Source of the DNA: a virus | Length of the DNA stretch: 20,764 bases | Direction: 5' to 3' (one strand) | IMG/VR virus record: IMGVR_UViG_3300042988_001630 | Span: 1 to 20,764 of that record | Part shown: piece by piece, positions 13,612-20,764 of the stretch | Layout: the number at the start of each line of letters is the position of its first letter | Position numbering within the stretch: the stretch's first letter is position 1 | Notes under the pieces: model-generated | Database searches by the model: none | What the model was told of the DNA's origin: nothing | Seen by the model: the letters and a program-made list of their open reading frames with translations, nothing else | Made by a program: the position numbers and the translations under genes

Positions 13612-14349
13612 CTAGCTGCCGAACCCCGTGATGGGCACCGACTGCGTGCCGATGAGCGGGTCCACCACCCCGTTGCGGCTGCCCCGCGTGACCGAGAGAA
13701 TCGGGGAGGGAGCGTCCGCGCCCTTGATGGAGTCGAGGGTGGAGTAGAAGTCCTGCGCGGCGGCGGAGGTGTCGAACCCCTTCGCTTGCAGCATCTTGTA
13801 TTTGAGCCCCCGGGTGAGCAGCAGGGGGTCGAACCACACGAGTTGGTCGGAGGTGGTGGGCTTGTCGTACCCGAGCACGGTGGGTGTCGCGGCGGACGAC
13901 ACCCAGTTCTTCGACCCGTACTCGTAGTAGATTTCCTGCCCGCCCGGGGTGTTGGTGTTGGGGTAGAGCTCGATCTGCCCCTGCGCCGGGCGGAACAGGA
14001 CGTTGAACACCACCCCCACGAGCCGGGCCTTGAGGTACTGCCACTCCTGCGGGGAGAGCGGGCCACCCACGGGAAGCCGGTTCGTCCGGTTCCACCATGT
14101 CTGGTCGATCATGTACCAGAAGTCGTCGGGGAGCGGGTACATCGACTGCCCCTGGACGGTCGTGAAGGTCGCCTCCTTGCGGAGGTACGACCATTCACGC
14201 TGGTTGAGCAGGTCCTTCCCCAGGGACTTGAGGAGTTGGCACATCTGCACGATGTTGGGGTCGTTCGACGAGAATGGGTCGGCGACCGGGGAGAGCCCGA
14301 TCTCCACCGCAGCATCGCTAACGATCTCCCCTGCGGTGGCCCAACTCAT
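13612..14349 (-). CDS. Head-to-tail adaptor (tubular protein A-like)
   Basis: The ATG at 14349 follows AGGGGG; 245 residues. The N-terminus (ATAGEIVSDAAVEIGL), a helix bundle with MCQLLKSLGKDLLN and REWSYLRKEATFTT, then YPLPDDFWYMIDQTWW, is the standard layout of podoviral adaptor or tail tubular A-type proteins. A beta domain follows (GQIELYPNTNTPGGQEIYYEY), then helices at the end. These proteins form a ring of twelve under the portal and bind the nozzle. It precedes the nozzle gene with no gap, as expected. The C-terminus (PLIGTQSVPITGFGS) is short and polar. Confidence 0.82.
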   Translation of the reverse strand: MSWATAGEIVSDAAVEIGLSPVADPFSSNDPNIVQMCQLLKSLGKDLLNQREWSYLRKEATFTTVQGQSMYPLPDDFWYMIDQTWWNRTNRLPVGGPLSPQEWQYLKARLVGVVFNVLFRPAQGQIELYPNTNTPGGQEIYYEYGSKNWVSSAATPTVLGYDKPTTSDQLVWFDPLLLTRGLKYKMLQAKGFDTSAAAQDFYSTLDSIKGADAPSPILSVTRGSRNGVVDPLIGTQSVPITGFGS

Positions 14350-14359
14350 CTGTGACCCC

Positions 14360-14950
14360 CTACTTCATGCGGTTCTTGAGCAGTTCCTCGATCTTCTTGC
14401 CCTGGTCGTCGATTGCCTTCTGGAGCGTCGCGATGGTGTTATCGCGAGTCTCCAGTTCCTTGTTCAGCCGCTCGATGGGGGCGTTGCCCGCCGCCGCGTC
14501 GAGGAAGTCCTTGGTGCGCTTGCGGAGCCCGTGCATGCCCATGAACTTCTGCGCGAGAACGTCGCTCATGCTCGCCAGTTGCTCGGCGGTGCGGACGTTC
14601 GCGGCGAGGAGGTCGGCCACCTGCGCCTTGGTGAGAAAGGGCAGGACGGAGAGGGGCGTGCCGGTGACGGGCTGCTCCTGCTTGTTCTTGAAGGCGGCGT
14701 ACTGGGCCGCGTACTGCTCCCGGTCGGAGGGCCGCACGGGACGGCAGATGGTGTCGCGGTCGCCGGGGACGATGATGGTGATGAACTCCTCGTCCACGTG
14801 AACGGGGCGGCCCTCCTTGGTGGAGAGTTCCTCGCTGAGCACGGCCTCCGTGCTGAACTGGACGTAGAGCCTTCCGCCCTGGCCTTGCTGCTGCATCCCA
14901 GGGGAGGTGTAGTCGGCGGAACTGGCAAGCTCGGGCATCTGCATCTCCAT
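14360..14950 (-). CDS. Hypothetical virion-region protein, 196 aa
   Basis: The ATG at 14950 gives 196 residues. Two further in-frame ATGs at 14944 and 14938 compete; 14938 has GGAG six bases upstream and may be the real start. Residues 25-75 look like a beta domain (GRLYVQFSTEAVLSEELS, FITIIVPGDRD); residues about 106-130 form a helix-rich stretch (LTKAQVADLLAANVRTAEQL); the C-terminus is a coiled coil (LNKELETRDNTIATLQKAID). Proteins of this type lie between decoration and adaptor genes in related phages and are usually uncharacterised; a minor head component is possible. I do not recognise a named family. Confidence 0.65.
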   Translation of the reverse strand: MEMQMPELASSADYTSPGMQQQGQGGRLYVQFSTEAVLSEELSTKEGRPVHVDEEFITIIVPGDRDTICRPVRPSDREQYAAQYAAFKNKQEQPVTGTPLSVLPFLTKAQVADLLAANVRTAEQLASMSDVLAQKFMGMHGLRKRTKDFLDAAAGNAPIERLNKELETRDNTIATLQKAIDDQGKKIEELLKNRMK

Positions 14951-14964
14951 GTTGGTGCGGGAAC

Positions 14965-14995
14965 GCCCGCCCCGAGGACCATCCCCGGGGCGGGC
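14965..14995 (-). terminator. Strong hairpin after decoration-like gene (terminator or attenuator)
   Basis: Arms 14965-14974 and 14986-14995 (gcccgccccg / cggggcgggc) are a perfect 10-bp G+C stem with an 11-nt loop. It lies in the 63-bp gap after the decoration-like gene (15014). The - strand transcript continues with GTTCCCGCACC, without a U-run, so factor-independent termination would be weak. It may reduce read-through or protect the 3' end of the capsid messenger. Confidence 0.6.
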
Positions 14996-15013
14996 TCCCG
15001 TTCGTTGCGACTA

Positions 15014-15532
15014 CTAGGCGACGGTGGTCGTGAACCCGGAGAGCCAGGGACGGGCGATCTGGATCTGGGCGCAGCCGGTCGTCGGGGTGTCGGTGGCCGT
15101 CTTCGCGGTGGCGTTGTAGATCGGGGTGATGCCGGTCGCGCCGGGCCCGATGGTGCCGTCCGTCGCGGTGGACGAGACGGTCTTGCCCGCGACCACGCTC
15201 GCGGCGACGGTGGCGATGGCCTCGCCGCTGATCTGGTACCACCCGTACTGGTTGGCGACGTTCGCGCTCATCGCGAAGCCGACGAGGCCGGACGAGGTGG
15301 CGACGGTGCGGGTGGTCGTGCCCGCCTTCACGTTGTAGACGACCGCGTCCCCTGCGGCGGTGGAAGCCACCCCCTTGAGGTAGATGAACTCGCCCTCGCC
15401 GTAGTTGGCGTCCACGGCGCGGATGACCGTGCCGAGGGGGAGAGTCTGGGTGGTCGAGGTCTGCGCGATGGGCTGCGCACCGATGTAGCCGGGGGAAGTG
15501 ATCTTGTAGTCGAGAGTCGTCGGGTATGCCAT
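15014..15532 (-). CDS. Capsid decoration-like protein
   Basis: The ATG at 15532 follows AAAGGAAAGG; 172 residues. It is beta-rich, with TLPLGTVIRAVDANYGEGEFIY in the first third, then LVGFAMSANVANQYGWYQIS and a glycine/threonine-rich last third. This layout recurs in a protein coded directly after the capsid gene in many podoviruses, generally considered a capsid decoration or stabilising protein. No signal peptide or enzyme motif. Position one gene after the major capsid protein (28 bp gap) supports that it coats the head, but the identity is from layout. Confidence 0.72.
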   Translation of the reverse strand: MAYPTTLDYKITSPGYIGAQPIAQTSTTQTLPLGTVIRAVDANYGEGEFIYLKGVASTAAGDAVVYNVKAGTTTRTVATSSGLVGFAMSANVANQYGWYQISGEAIATVAASVVAGKTVSSTATDGTIGPGATGITPIYNATAKTATDTPTTGCAQIQIARPWLSGFTTTVA

Positions 15533-15560
15533 GGCTGTGCCTTTCCTTTCAGGTCAGGGG

Positions 15561-16556
15561 CTAGGTCGTGAAGACGCGGCCCTGGAACTGGGCACCGGAG
15601 CAGGTGAGGTTTCCGGCCCACGCGAGGATTGCCACCTCGGCATCCTGGTTCACCGCGTACCGGCGGTTCGGCGACAGGGACACCATGTTGCGATCCTTGT
15701 GGGGTCGGAGCCGCAGGTACTTTGTGTTGAGGAAGTACGCGGTGCCGTGGTCGCCGGACGCCGTGTACGCGTAGCCACCGATGCCGCCGTCGAGCACCAC
15801 GTCCGCGTCCATATACTTGATGGACGGGAAGCCGAGCTTGGCCGAGTCGGGGTCGGTGAAACGCTGGATCTGCTGGAGGCTCGCCATGTAGATCCTCCAG
15901 TAGTTGTTGTCCATGATGATGAGGTCGGGGCGATCCGACCCACGGACGAGGTTGGCCCAGGCGAGGTTCATGGTCGTCTGGATGTTCGCGACGGTCGGGA
16001 AGGTGATGCTGCCCGTCGAGTAGTTCCGCCAGAACGACCACGTGCTGCGGGAGATGCCCGCGTAGGTGGAGGTCTGGGAGGCGGTGATGGTCGTCTCGAC
16101 GGCGGCGTCGAGGCCGGTCAGGGTCTTGCCCCCGAACGTGGTGCCGTCCGAGTAGACGCCCTGGGCCATCAGGTTCGCCATGGTGGACTCCGCGACGCTG
16201 ATGCGGGCCTCCATGAGATCGATCTGCTGCTCGCGGCCCGAGTTCTGGATCTGCTCCAGACCCGAGATGACGACGGGGCAGGCAAGCTGCTTGAAGTTGA
16301 ACTGCGCCGCCGAGATGACATCCTGCGCGGCGACCGGCAGGAGGTCGTACCCGGAGTACCACCCACCGTTCCCGTTCTGCGCGAACGAGATTTCTTCGAG
16401 GATGACGGAACCGCCGGAGATGGTCTTGATGTTGCCGCGCTGGTTCAGCCGAGCGAGCAGCGCGTTATTTTTGGTCACGTTATCTGCGATCTTTCGCGAC
16501 CTGCTCTCGATCGTGGTGGTAATGATGTCTGTATACGAAGTATTCGCGAATGCCAA
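15561..16556 (-). CDS. Major capsid protein
   Basis: The product has 331 residues, beginning MAFANTSYTDIITTTIESR. The start is a TTG at 16556, eight bases after GAGG; there is no ATG until about residue 114, and the N-terminal SRKIADNVTKNNALLARL is a conserved opening of this capsid family, so an internal start is excluded. The rest has the helical spine and beta P-domain layout of HK97-fold capsids, with GISRSTWSFWRNYS and PDLIIMDNNYWRIY in the middle and a C-terminal beta part. It is the shell protein, assembled on the scaffold coded upstream. The TTG start is unusual for so highly made a protein. Confidence 0.88.
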   Translation of the reverse strand: MAFANTSYTDIITTTIESRSRKIADNVTKNNALLARLNQRGNIKTISGGSVILEEISFAQNGNGGWYSGYDLLPVAAQDVISAAQFNFKQLACPVVISGLEQIQNSGREQQIDLMEARISVAESTMANLMAQGVYSDGTTFGGKTLTGLDAAVETTITASQTSTYAGISRSTWSFWRNYSTGSITFPTVANIQTTMNLAWANLVRGSDRPDLIIMDNNYWRIYMASLQQIQRFTDPDSAKLGFPSIKYMDADVVLDGGIGGYAYTASGDHGTAYFLNTKYLRLRPHKDRNMVSLSPNRRYAVNQDAEVAILAWAGNLTCSGAQFQGRVFTT

Positions 16557-16566
16557 GGTGGCATCC

Positions 16567-16995
16567 TCACTTTCTGTGAAGCGTCAGGTAGGCCAGAACC
16601 GAATCGCGCCACTTGCTCTCGTTCTCGACGATGCCCACCCGGATGTTGCAGGGTGAGCAGAGCAGCGCACGCACCATTCCCGTCTCGTGATTGTGGTCTA
16701 CACAAGCACCTTTGGTGAACTCGGAAAAGTCTGCGTTGCAGATGGCGCACTTCCCGTCCTGGGCCGCGTGCATGGCATCGAACTGCGACTTGTCGATGCC
16801 GTACCAGCGCTTCAGGTTGTAGTCGCGCATGGTGTCCGCGCGATTCCGGTAGTTGGCCTTTTGCGTCGCCTTCACTTTTTCCGGGTTCCTCTCCCTATAC
16901 GCCTTGTCGATTGCCTTGCGCCGTTCTGGGTGCCGCTTGTTGTAGCGCTGAGTAGCCGTCAAGCCGTCATCGGGTTTCCAGCGTGCCACGCACAC
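16567..16995 (-). CDS. Endonuclease VII-type HNH nuclease inserted in head genes
   Basis: A GTG at 16995 gives 142 residues; a GTG at 16989 has a better ribosome site (GAGGTG) and may be used. Residues 83-116 hold the recombination endonuclease VII core: C83-x2-C86, D100-H-N-H103, then C113-x2-C116, with ETGMVRALLC between. YGIDKSQFDAM before it is the usual lead-in. The basic N-terminus (residues 14-55, rich in R and K) is a likely DNA-binding arm. It lies between scaffold and capsid genes, which are normally adjacent, and ends 10 bp before the capsid start. That suggests a free-standing homing endonuclease that cuts capsid-region DNA of phages lacking it, though a resolvase role is possible. 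Confidence 0.88.
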   Translation of the reverse strand: MCVARWKPDDGLTATQRYNKRHPERRKAIDKAYRERNPEKVKATQKANYRNRADTMRDYNLKRWYGIDKSQFDAMHAAQDGKCAICNADFSEFTKGACVDHNHETGMVRALLCSPCNIRVGIVENESKWRDSVLAYLTLHRK

Positions 16996-17083
16996 CTCAT
17001 GTCACGGGGGACTCTAGGTCGTGGACGGCACTTGCCGTTCGCCTCACTACCGCGCCGATGGGCCCCTAGGGAGCTTCGTCGCA

Positions 17084-18208
17084 CTACCGTCCTGCGCGGT
17101 CGAACGCCGCCTCCAGAACGTCCCGCAGGTTTTCCGGCTGGACGGCACTCGACGGTGCCGTTGCCGGGCTACCCCGGACGCTGGAAGCTGCCGCTCGCGC
17201 CCGCGCAATGGACCCCGAAGGGTTTTCCGCGAGCGTTTTCCGCTGCCGCTGCTCGACCACCTTGGAAACTTCCGGGTGGATGAGTACCGCACGATTGTAT
17301 GCCTCACGCGGAGTGAGGGCAACCCCCTGGTTCCCCGCCACTTCCAGCATGTCCGCCGCGATGAGCTTCACATCCTCGTAGAACTCCTCCCCCTGGATCT
17401 CGCGGACTCCCTCCGCCGCCTGCTGCTCCAGGGTGGCCGCCTGCCGCTGCTTCGCCTGCTGGAACGTTTCGTAGATTTCGTCCAGCCGGGGGTCGCGGTA
17501 CTGGGGCGGAGGAGTCGATGTTGCTGGGGCTCCCTGCATGACACCCGCAAGGGTACTGTCGAGCACCTCCAGGGACTCCCGCCCCGGCAGGTACGTCTTG
17601 ATGAGCCCTGCGAGGACCTGCGCCCGCTGCTGAAGGGGGGCTGTGGCGAGCGCAGCGGCGGTCTGGAGCAGCGATTGGACCGTCTGGTAGGGGTCAGAGC
17701 CCTGGCCGCGAATCATGGCCTCGTAGGGCCCCAGGACTTCCTTGAACCGCTGGTACCCCTGGCGGGCCTCGGAGGACTGCTCCAGGGCGATGGCCGTCTC
17801 CCGCTCCCGCCGCAGGACCTCCTGCTGGACGGCGGGGGGCACCTTCGCCCACTCCTCCCGGGCCATGGCCTTGAACGAGGCGGGGGCCTTGGGGGGCTCG
17901 GCAGCCGCCGGGGGCGTGTCCGTGGAGGGTGTAGGCTGAACGGGCGTCTTATTCTCACTCGGCGTGAGAACGGGGGCCTTCTCCTCCGTCGCCTTCGCGA
18001 ACCGGCCCTTCTCGTCCCGCAGCCGGGCCGAAGTCTCCTCGGCAGTCTCGGTCGGGGGCGGGGCCTCGGTAGTGTCCGGCGGAGCAGGCGGAGGTGCCTC
18101 TGCTGCGGGCGGGGGTGAGGCAGCCTCCGCCTGCTCCAGCGCGGCTGCAACGTCGTTGCGGAGGTCGTCTCCTCCGCCGCTCTCGGGGGTTTCGATGTCG
18201 GCAGGCAT
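17084..18208 (-). CDS. Capsid scaffolding protein
   Basis: The ATG at 18208 follows GGAGAG; 374 residues. The first 110 residues are acidic and Pro/Ala-rich (AAEAPPPAPPDTTEAP), likely disordered. A helical core follows with EEWAKVPPAVQQEVLRRERE at 118-137, SEARQGYQRFKEVLGPYEAMI, and coiled-coil segments (EIYETFQQAKQRQAATLEQQ). A basic C-terminus with an Ala/Ser-rich linker ends in a helix (ENLRDVLEAAFDRA), the part that often binds the coat protein. This composition and position between portal and capsid genes is the standard layout of podoviral scaffolds. It is lost after assembly. No protease motif is seen. Confidence 0.85.
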   Translation of the reverse strand: MPADIETPESGGGDDLRNDVAAALEQAEAASPPPAAEAPPPAPPDTTEAPPPTETAEETSARLRDEKGRFAKATEEKAPVLTPSENKTPVQPTPSTDTPPAAAEPPKAPASFKAMAREEWAKVPPAVQQEVLRRERETAIALEQSSEARQGYQRFKEVLGPYEAMIRGQGSDPYQTVQSLLQTAAALATAPLQQRAQVLAGLIKTYLPGRESLEVLDSTLAGVMQGAPATSTPPPQYRDPRLDEIYETFQQAKQRQAATLEQQAAEGVREIQGEEFYEDVKLIAADMLEVAGNQGVALTPREAYNRAVLIHPEVSKVVEQRQRKTLAENPSGSIARARAAASSVRGSPATAPSSAVQPENLRDVLEAAFDRAGR

Positions 18209-18220
18209 GTTCTCTCCAGG

Positions 18221-18559
18221 TTACGGCTTGTGGATTTGGTGGATGGCTCTCTCGACGGCTTCCCGGCGGGCCTTGCGGTCGATTTCGCCGCTACGGATGG
18301 CCTGCCGCTCCCTCTCTGCTCCTGACCACTCGCCCTTGAAGTCGTCCGCCATGGCGAGGTTGTTCCGCTTCATGTATTCGCGGTGGCGCTTGCGGGAGCC
18401 GATGTCGGTCCCGTCCGTCGCCGCCGTGTTCTCGTAGAACCGCCCCACGAGCACGGGGGCGTGAAGCGCGAGGCTCTCCGGTTGCAGGTCCAAGTCCACC
18501 TCTGCGACGAAACCGTACTTCGACGCCTTGGGGTGGCCGGGACGGTAGATGTATCTCAT
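18221..18559 (-). CDS. Hypothetical protein between portal and scaffold, 112 aa
   Basis: The ATG at 18559 overlaps the portal stop (ATGA) and follows AAGGGGAAG; the GTG one codon upstream is too close to that site. The product opens MRYIYRPGHPKASKYGFVAE, a beginning recurrent in small phage proteins at this place. A helical basic C-terminus follows (RKRHREYMKRNNLAMAD, RKARREAVERAIHQIHKP). It has no catalytic motif. Proteins like this are usually uncharacterised; a DNA- or head-binding accessory role is possible because of the basic end. Confidence 0.7.
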   Translation of the reverse strand: MRYIYRPGHPKASKYGFVAEVDLDLQPESLALHAPVLVGRFYENTAATDGTDIGSRKRHREYMKRNNLAMADDFKGEWSGAERERQAIRSGEIDRKARREAVERAIHQIHKP

Positions 18560-20764
18560 CACTTCCCCTTGGGCTTGGTGGAGCCCTTCTCCTTCGCCTG
18601 CTGCATCTTCTGCTTGTGCTGCGCGGCCTGCTGCTCCAGCCCCATCTCGTGGTCACGGATGGAGCGAGCCTCCTCGCGGATGGCGGTCTTCTCGTCGAGG
18701 TCGGCCTGCTTTGCCTGGGCCTCGAAGTCGAACTCGGCCTGCTCGCGGGCAAGCTCCCCGTCCATCTGGGTCTTCTCGACCTCGACCGCTGCCTTCTGCT
18801 TCTGGATGTTGAAGTCCATCTGCGCCTTCTGCATGTCGAGTTCGAGGCCCATGCGCTTCGCAAGGAGGTCCATCTGCGCCTCCTGCTTCTTCATCTCCAT
18901 TTCGACCTGCTTGATCTGCATCTCCATCTGGGTCTTCTGCTGCTCGGCCTGGAGCTCGGCCTGGACCTTCATCATCTCGGGGTTCGGCTGCGGGTTCGCA
19001 GCCGCCGCCTGCTGCGCTTGGTTGGCGGCAACGACCATCTGGTCCATGACCCCCTCGATGGACGAGCCACCACGGAAGCCAGCCATCGACCACGAGAGCA
19101 TCTGGAGCAGGTACGGCACCGCCCACGGAGCGCCCTGCCCGATGGGCGCGGCGGATTGCAGGAACGTCGCAACCGACATGAGGAACTCGCCGCGCTCTTG
19201 CTTCATGGCGGTCATGTCCGCCATGGCGACCGACTCGGGCTTGACCTCGATGCGGTACTGGTAGAAGTCGCTCTTGAGAAGCTCGATGGCCTGCCCGGCG
19301 GTCTGCTGGTCGGGCGGGAACATGAACTGGACGTTCGACTCCTTCGCGATGGTTTCCGGGTCGTAGTGCTTGGAGATGATCTCCGCTTTGATGCGCTGCG
19401 CGTCGGAGGCGAAGCGGGCGAACTCGTTCTGGAACTCCTGCACACGGGTGGAAGCGAACTTCGCCTTGAGCGCCTGCTCGGTGGCGGTGGCCCCGGAGGA
19501 CGCCTGCCCGCGCATGATGTCGCTCATGCCCGTGACCTGGAAGAGCAGGGCCATGAGGTTCTGCCGGTACGCTTCCAGTTCCTTCATCGCCCCCACGAAG
19601 AGGTCGATGGGGAGCCAGTCGATGGTGGCAGCAAGCCCGCCCTTCTCCTTGAACAAGGCGAAGTTGTCCATCGGGATGAGTTCGTTCGCGATGGCTTCCG
19701 AGAGGAGACGCTTCACCTCCTCGGAGGTCTTGTCGTAGACGCCACGAGCCGCGATGGCGCGTTCGAGCAGCGTGATGCGGGAGGATACCGAGTCGATCTC
19801 GTTGTAGAGGTCCTGCGCCAGCGTGAAATCCGGCGTCGGCATGAGCCGCGAGGTGGTGAGGTTCGCGAACATGGGACGGGGAACCGGCCAGAACCCGTCC
19901 AGCTCCAGCGTGTCGTCCTTGCGGTCGAGGATGCGGTCGTAGCCGTCCACCCACCAGAAGATTTGCTTCTGCTCCTTCGACCAGATTTCCCACACCTCGG
20001 CACGCTGCCACGCCTGGTTCCGCTCGGTCGCGTCCTGGAGGGTGTCCTTCGACTTGTCCCGGTTGGCGGTCATGGGGACGAGTTTCGCGTCCTTCGGGAA
20101 CCGCTTCTCCAACTGGTCGCGGGTCATGGGTACGCGGAAGGCGATCCAGCGCACCTCGTCCCAGGTCCGGCACGGGCTCCACCGGAAGTCACGCCAATGG
20201 ACGTAGTCCACCGGCACGCACTCGTACTTCTTCACCGTCTCCGTGTACGCAGGAGCAAGCTCGACAGACTCGCCCGTAAGTGGGTCGAGCCTTGTGATGG
20301 CAGGCGTCTCTCGATCCTCGAACTCCGCCTCGTACCGACAGCGGACAACACCGAGGCCAGGGAGCAGACGGTCCGAGAGAGCCGACTCCAGGCTCTCTGC
20401 ATACGTGTCCGAATCCTTCTCGATGTCGGTGTTGAGGAGACGTTGAAGGATTTCTCCAGCGACTCGCGCGATGTCGTCATTGGGGTCCGCAAACCTCCTC
20501 TTCACATCGACCTGAGGGGTCTTCCCGTAGAGCAGCGCACGGAGGGTCTGCACGTTGGCCGTGAAGAGGTTCACCCGCGTCTCGCCGTTCAGGCGCGGCT
20601 CGCCCTCGCGGTCGTCGGTGAAGCGCTTCACCACACGGTCGCCACGCTCGGTGAACGCCCGCTGGTTCTCCTTCGCGGCGTTCATCTCGATGTTCCACCG
20701 CAGCGCCCACCCTACGGCGTCGTCGGGGAACTGCTTCGCGGTTTCGATGCTGGAGTTGCCGATG
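18559..20764 (-). CDS. Portal protein (podovirus type), 5'-truncated
   Basis: The frame runs open to the right edge, so the start is outside; about 734 residues are visible. An ATG at 20685 is probably internal, because coding sequence continues before it (ETAKQFPDDAVGWALRWN). The N-terminal half has typical portal segments: VNLFTANVQTLRALLYGKTP, DYVHWRDFRWSPCRTWDEV and QDLYNEIDSVSSRITLLERA. The middle has IDLFVGAMKELEAYRQNLMA and a helix leading into YQYRIEVKPESVAMAD. From about residue 600 the C-terminus is a very long Q/E/K/M-rich coiled coil (KTQMEMQIKQVEMEMKKQ and onward), as in the barrel of large portals. It forms the twelve-subunit DNA channel. Confidence 0.92.
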   Translation of the reverse strand, partial: IGNSSIETAKQFPDDAVGWALRWNIEMNAAKENQRAFTERGDRVVKRFTDDREGEPRLNGETRVNLFTANVQTLRALLYGKTPQVDVKRRFADPNDDIARVAGEILQRLLNTDIEKDSDTYAESLESALSDRLLPGLGVVRCRYEAEFEDRETPAITRLDPLTGESVELAPAYTETVKKYECVPVDYVHWRDFRWSPCRTWDEVRWIAFRVPMTRDQLEKRFPKDAKLVPMTANRDKSKDTLQDATERNQAWQRAEVWEIWSKEQKQIFWWVDGYDRILDRKDDTLELDGFWPVPRPMFANLTTSRLMPTPDFTLAQDLYNEIDSVSSRITLLERAIAARGVYDKTSEEVKRLLSEAIANELIPMDNFALFKEKGGLAATIDWLPIDLFVGAMKELEAYRQNLMALLFQVTGMSDIMRGQASSGATATEQALKAKFASTRVQEFQNEFARFASDAQRIKAEIISKHYDPETIAKESNVQFMFPPDQQTAGQAIELLKSDFYQYRIEVKPESVAMADMTAMKQERGEFLMSVATFLQSAAPIGQGAPWAVPYLLQMLSWSMAGFRGGSSIEGVMDQMVVAANQAQQAAAANPQPNPEMMKVQAELQAEQQKTQMEMQIKQVEMEMKKQEAQMDLLAKRMGLELDMQKAQMDFNIQKQKAAVEVEKTQMDGELAREQAEFDFEAQAKQADLDEKTAIREEARSIRDHEMGLEQQAAQHKQKMQQAKEKGSTKPKGK

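Noticed and set aside
11423-14194. One - strand frame open for 923 codons ending in the acetyltransferase
   Set aside because: Only the last 141 codons look like protein; the rest is an off-frame reading of the nozzle and adaptor genes.
14003-15571. Long + strand open frame (522 codons) opposite adaptor, 196-aa and decoration-like genes
   Set aside because: It crosses three well-supported - strand genes and their gaps and has low-complexity translation; a shadow frame.
16996-17083. Short hairpin near 17025-17038 as a terminator after the scaffold gene
   Set aside because: Only a 5-bp stem with a four-base loop and no U-run; too weak to call.

Overview
This window looks like part of a tailed double-stranded DNA phage (Caudoviricetes), or a prophage derived from one. 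The virion genes are of the short-tailed (podovirus) type. Base composition is strongly G+C-rich throughout, and genes are packed with 1-20 bp overlaps or stop/start coupling, so the host is probably a G+C-rich bacterium. Lipoproteins and spanin-like proteins in the lysis region favour a Gram-negative host. No integrase, repressor, terminase or DNA polymerase lies inside the window, so lifestyle cannot be decided.

There are two convergent gene blocks. Positions 1-3990 (+ strand) hold a DNA-processing block: a RecB/Cas4-like PD-(D/E)XK exonuclease (cut by the left edge), a small HNH endonuclease with a C-terminal helix-turn-helix, a single-span membrane protein, a zinc-ribbon protein, a VRR-NUC nuclease, a SNF2-type helicase, a short coiled-coil protein, and a cysteine-rich protein built from a duplicated DnaJ-like zinc-finger unit. 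Nearly every start codon overlaps the preceding stop, so this reads as one translationally coupled operon.

Positions 3994-20764 (- strand, read right to left) hold the virion and lysis block. The order is portal (cut by the right edge), a 112-aa protein, scaffold, an endonuclease VII-type HNH protein that interrupts the head genes, major capsid protein (TTG start), a decoration-like protein, a 196-aa protein, head-tail adaptor, tail nozzle/stabilisation protein, a GNAT acetyltransferase, four putative internal/ejection proteins, and a tail fibre. The lysis region follows: M15 peptidase endolysin, Ig-like lipoprotein, holin-like protein, a 71-aa protein overlapping a second lipoprotein, a spanin-like single-span protein, and a two-span membrane protein.

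The two blocks meet with only 3 bp between their stop codons. No ordinary terminator is visible there. Just beyond the junction, upstream of and inside the last - strand gene, lies the densest non-coding structure of the window: a 12-bp/7-nt perfect dyad over two candidate start codons, a competing 9-bp inverted repeat, and an adjacent 79-nt multi-stem region. A second strong hairpin sits between the decoration-like gene and the genes downstream of it.

The clearest targets for novelty are the structured 5' region of the last lysis-block gene, the duplicated zinc-finger protein, the unusually rich lysis cassette (two lipoproteins and three further membrane proteins), and the endonuclease inserted between scaffold and capsid genes.
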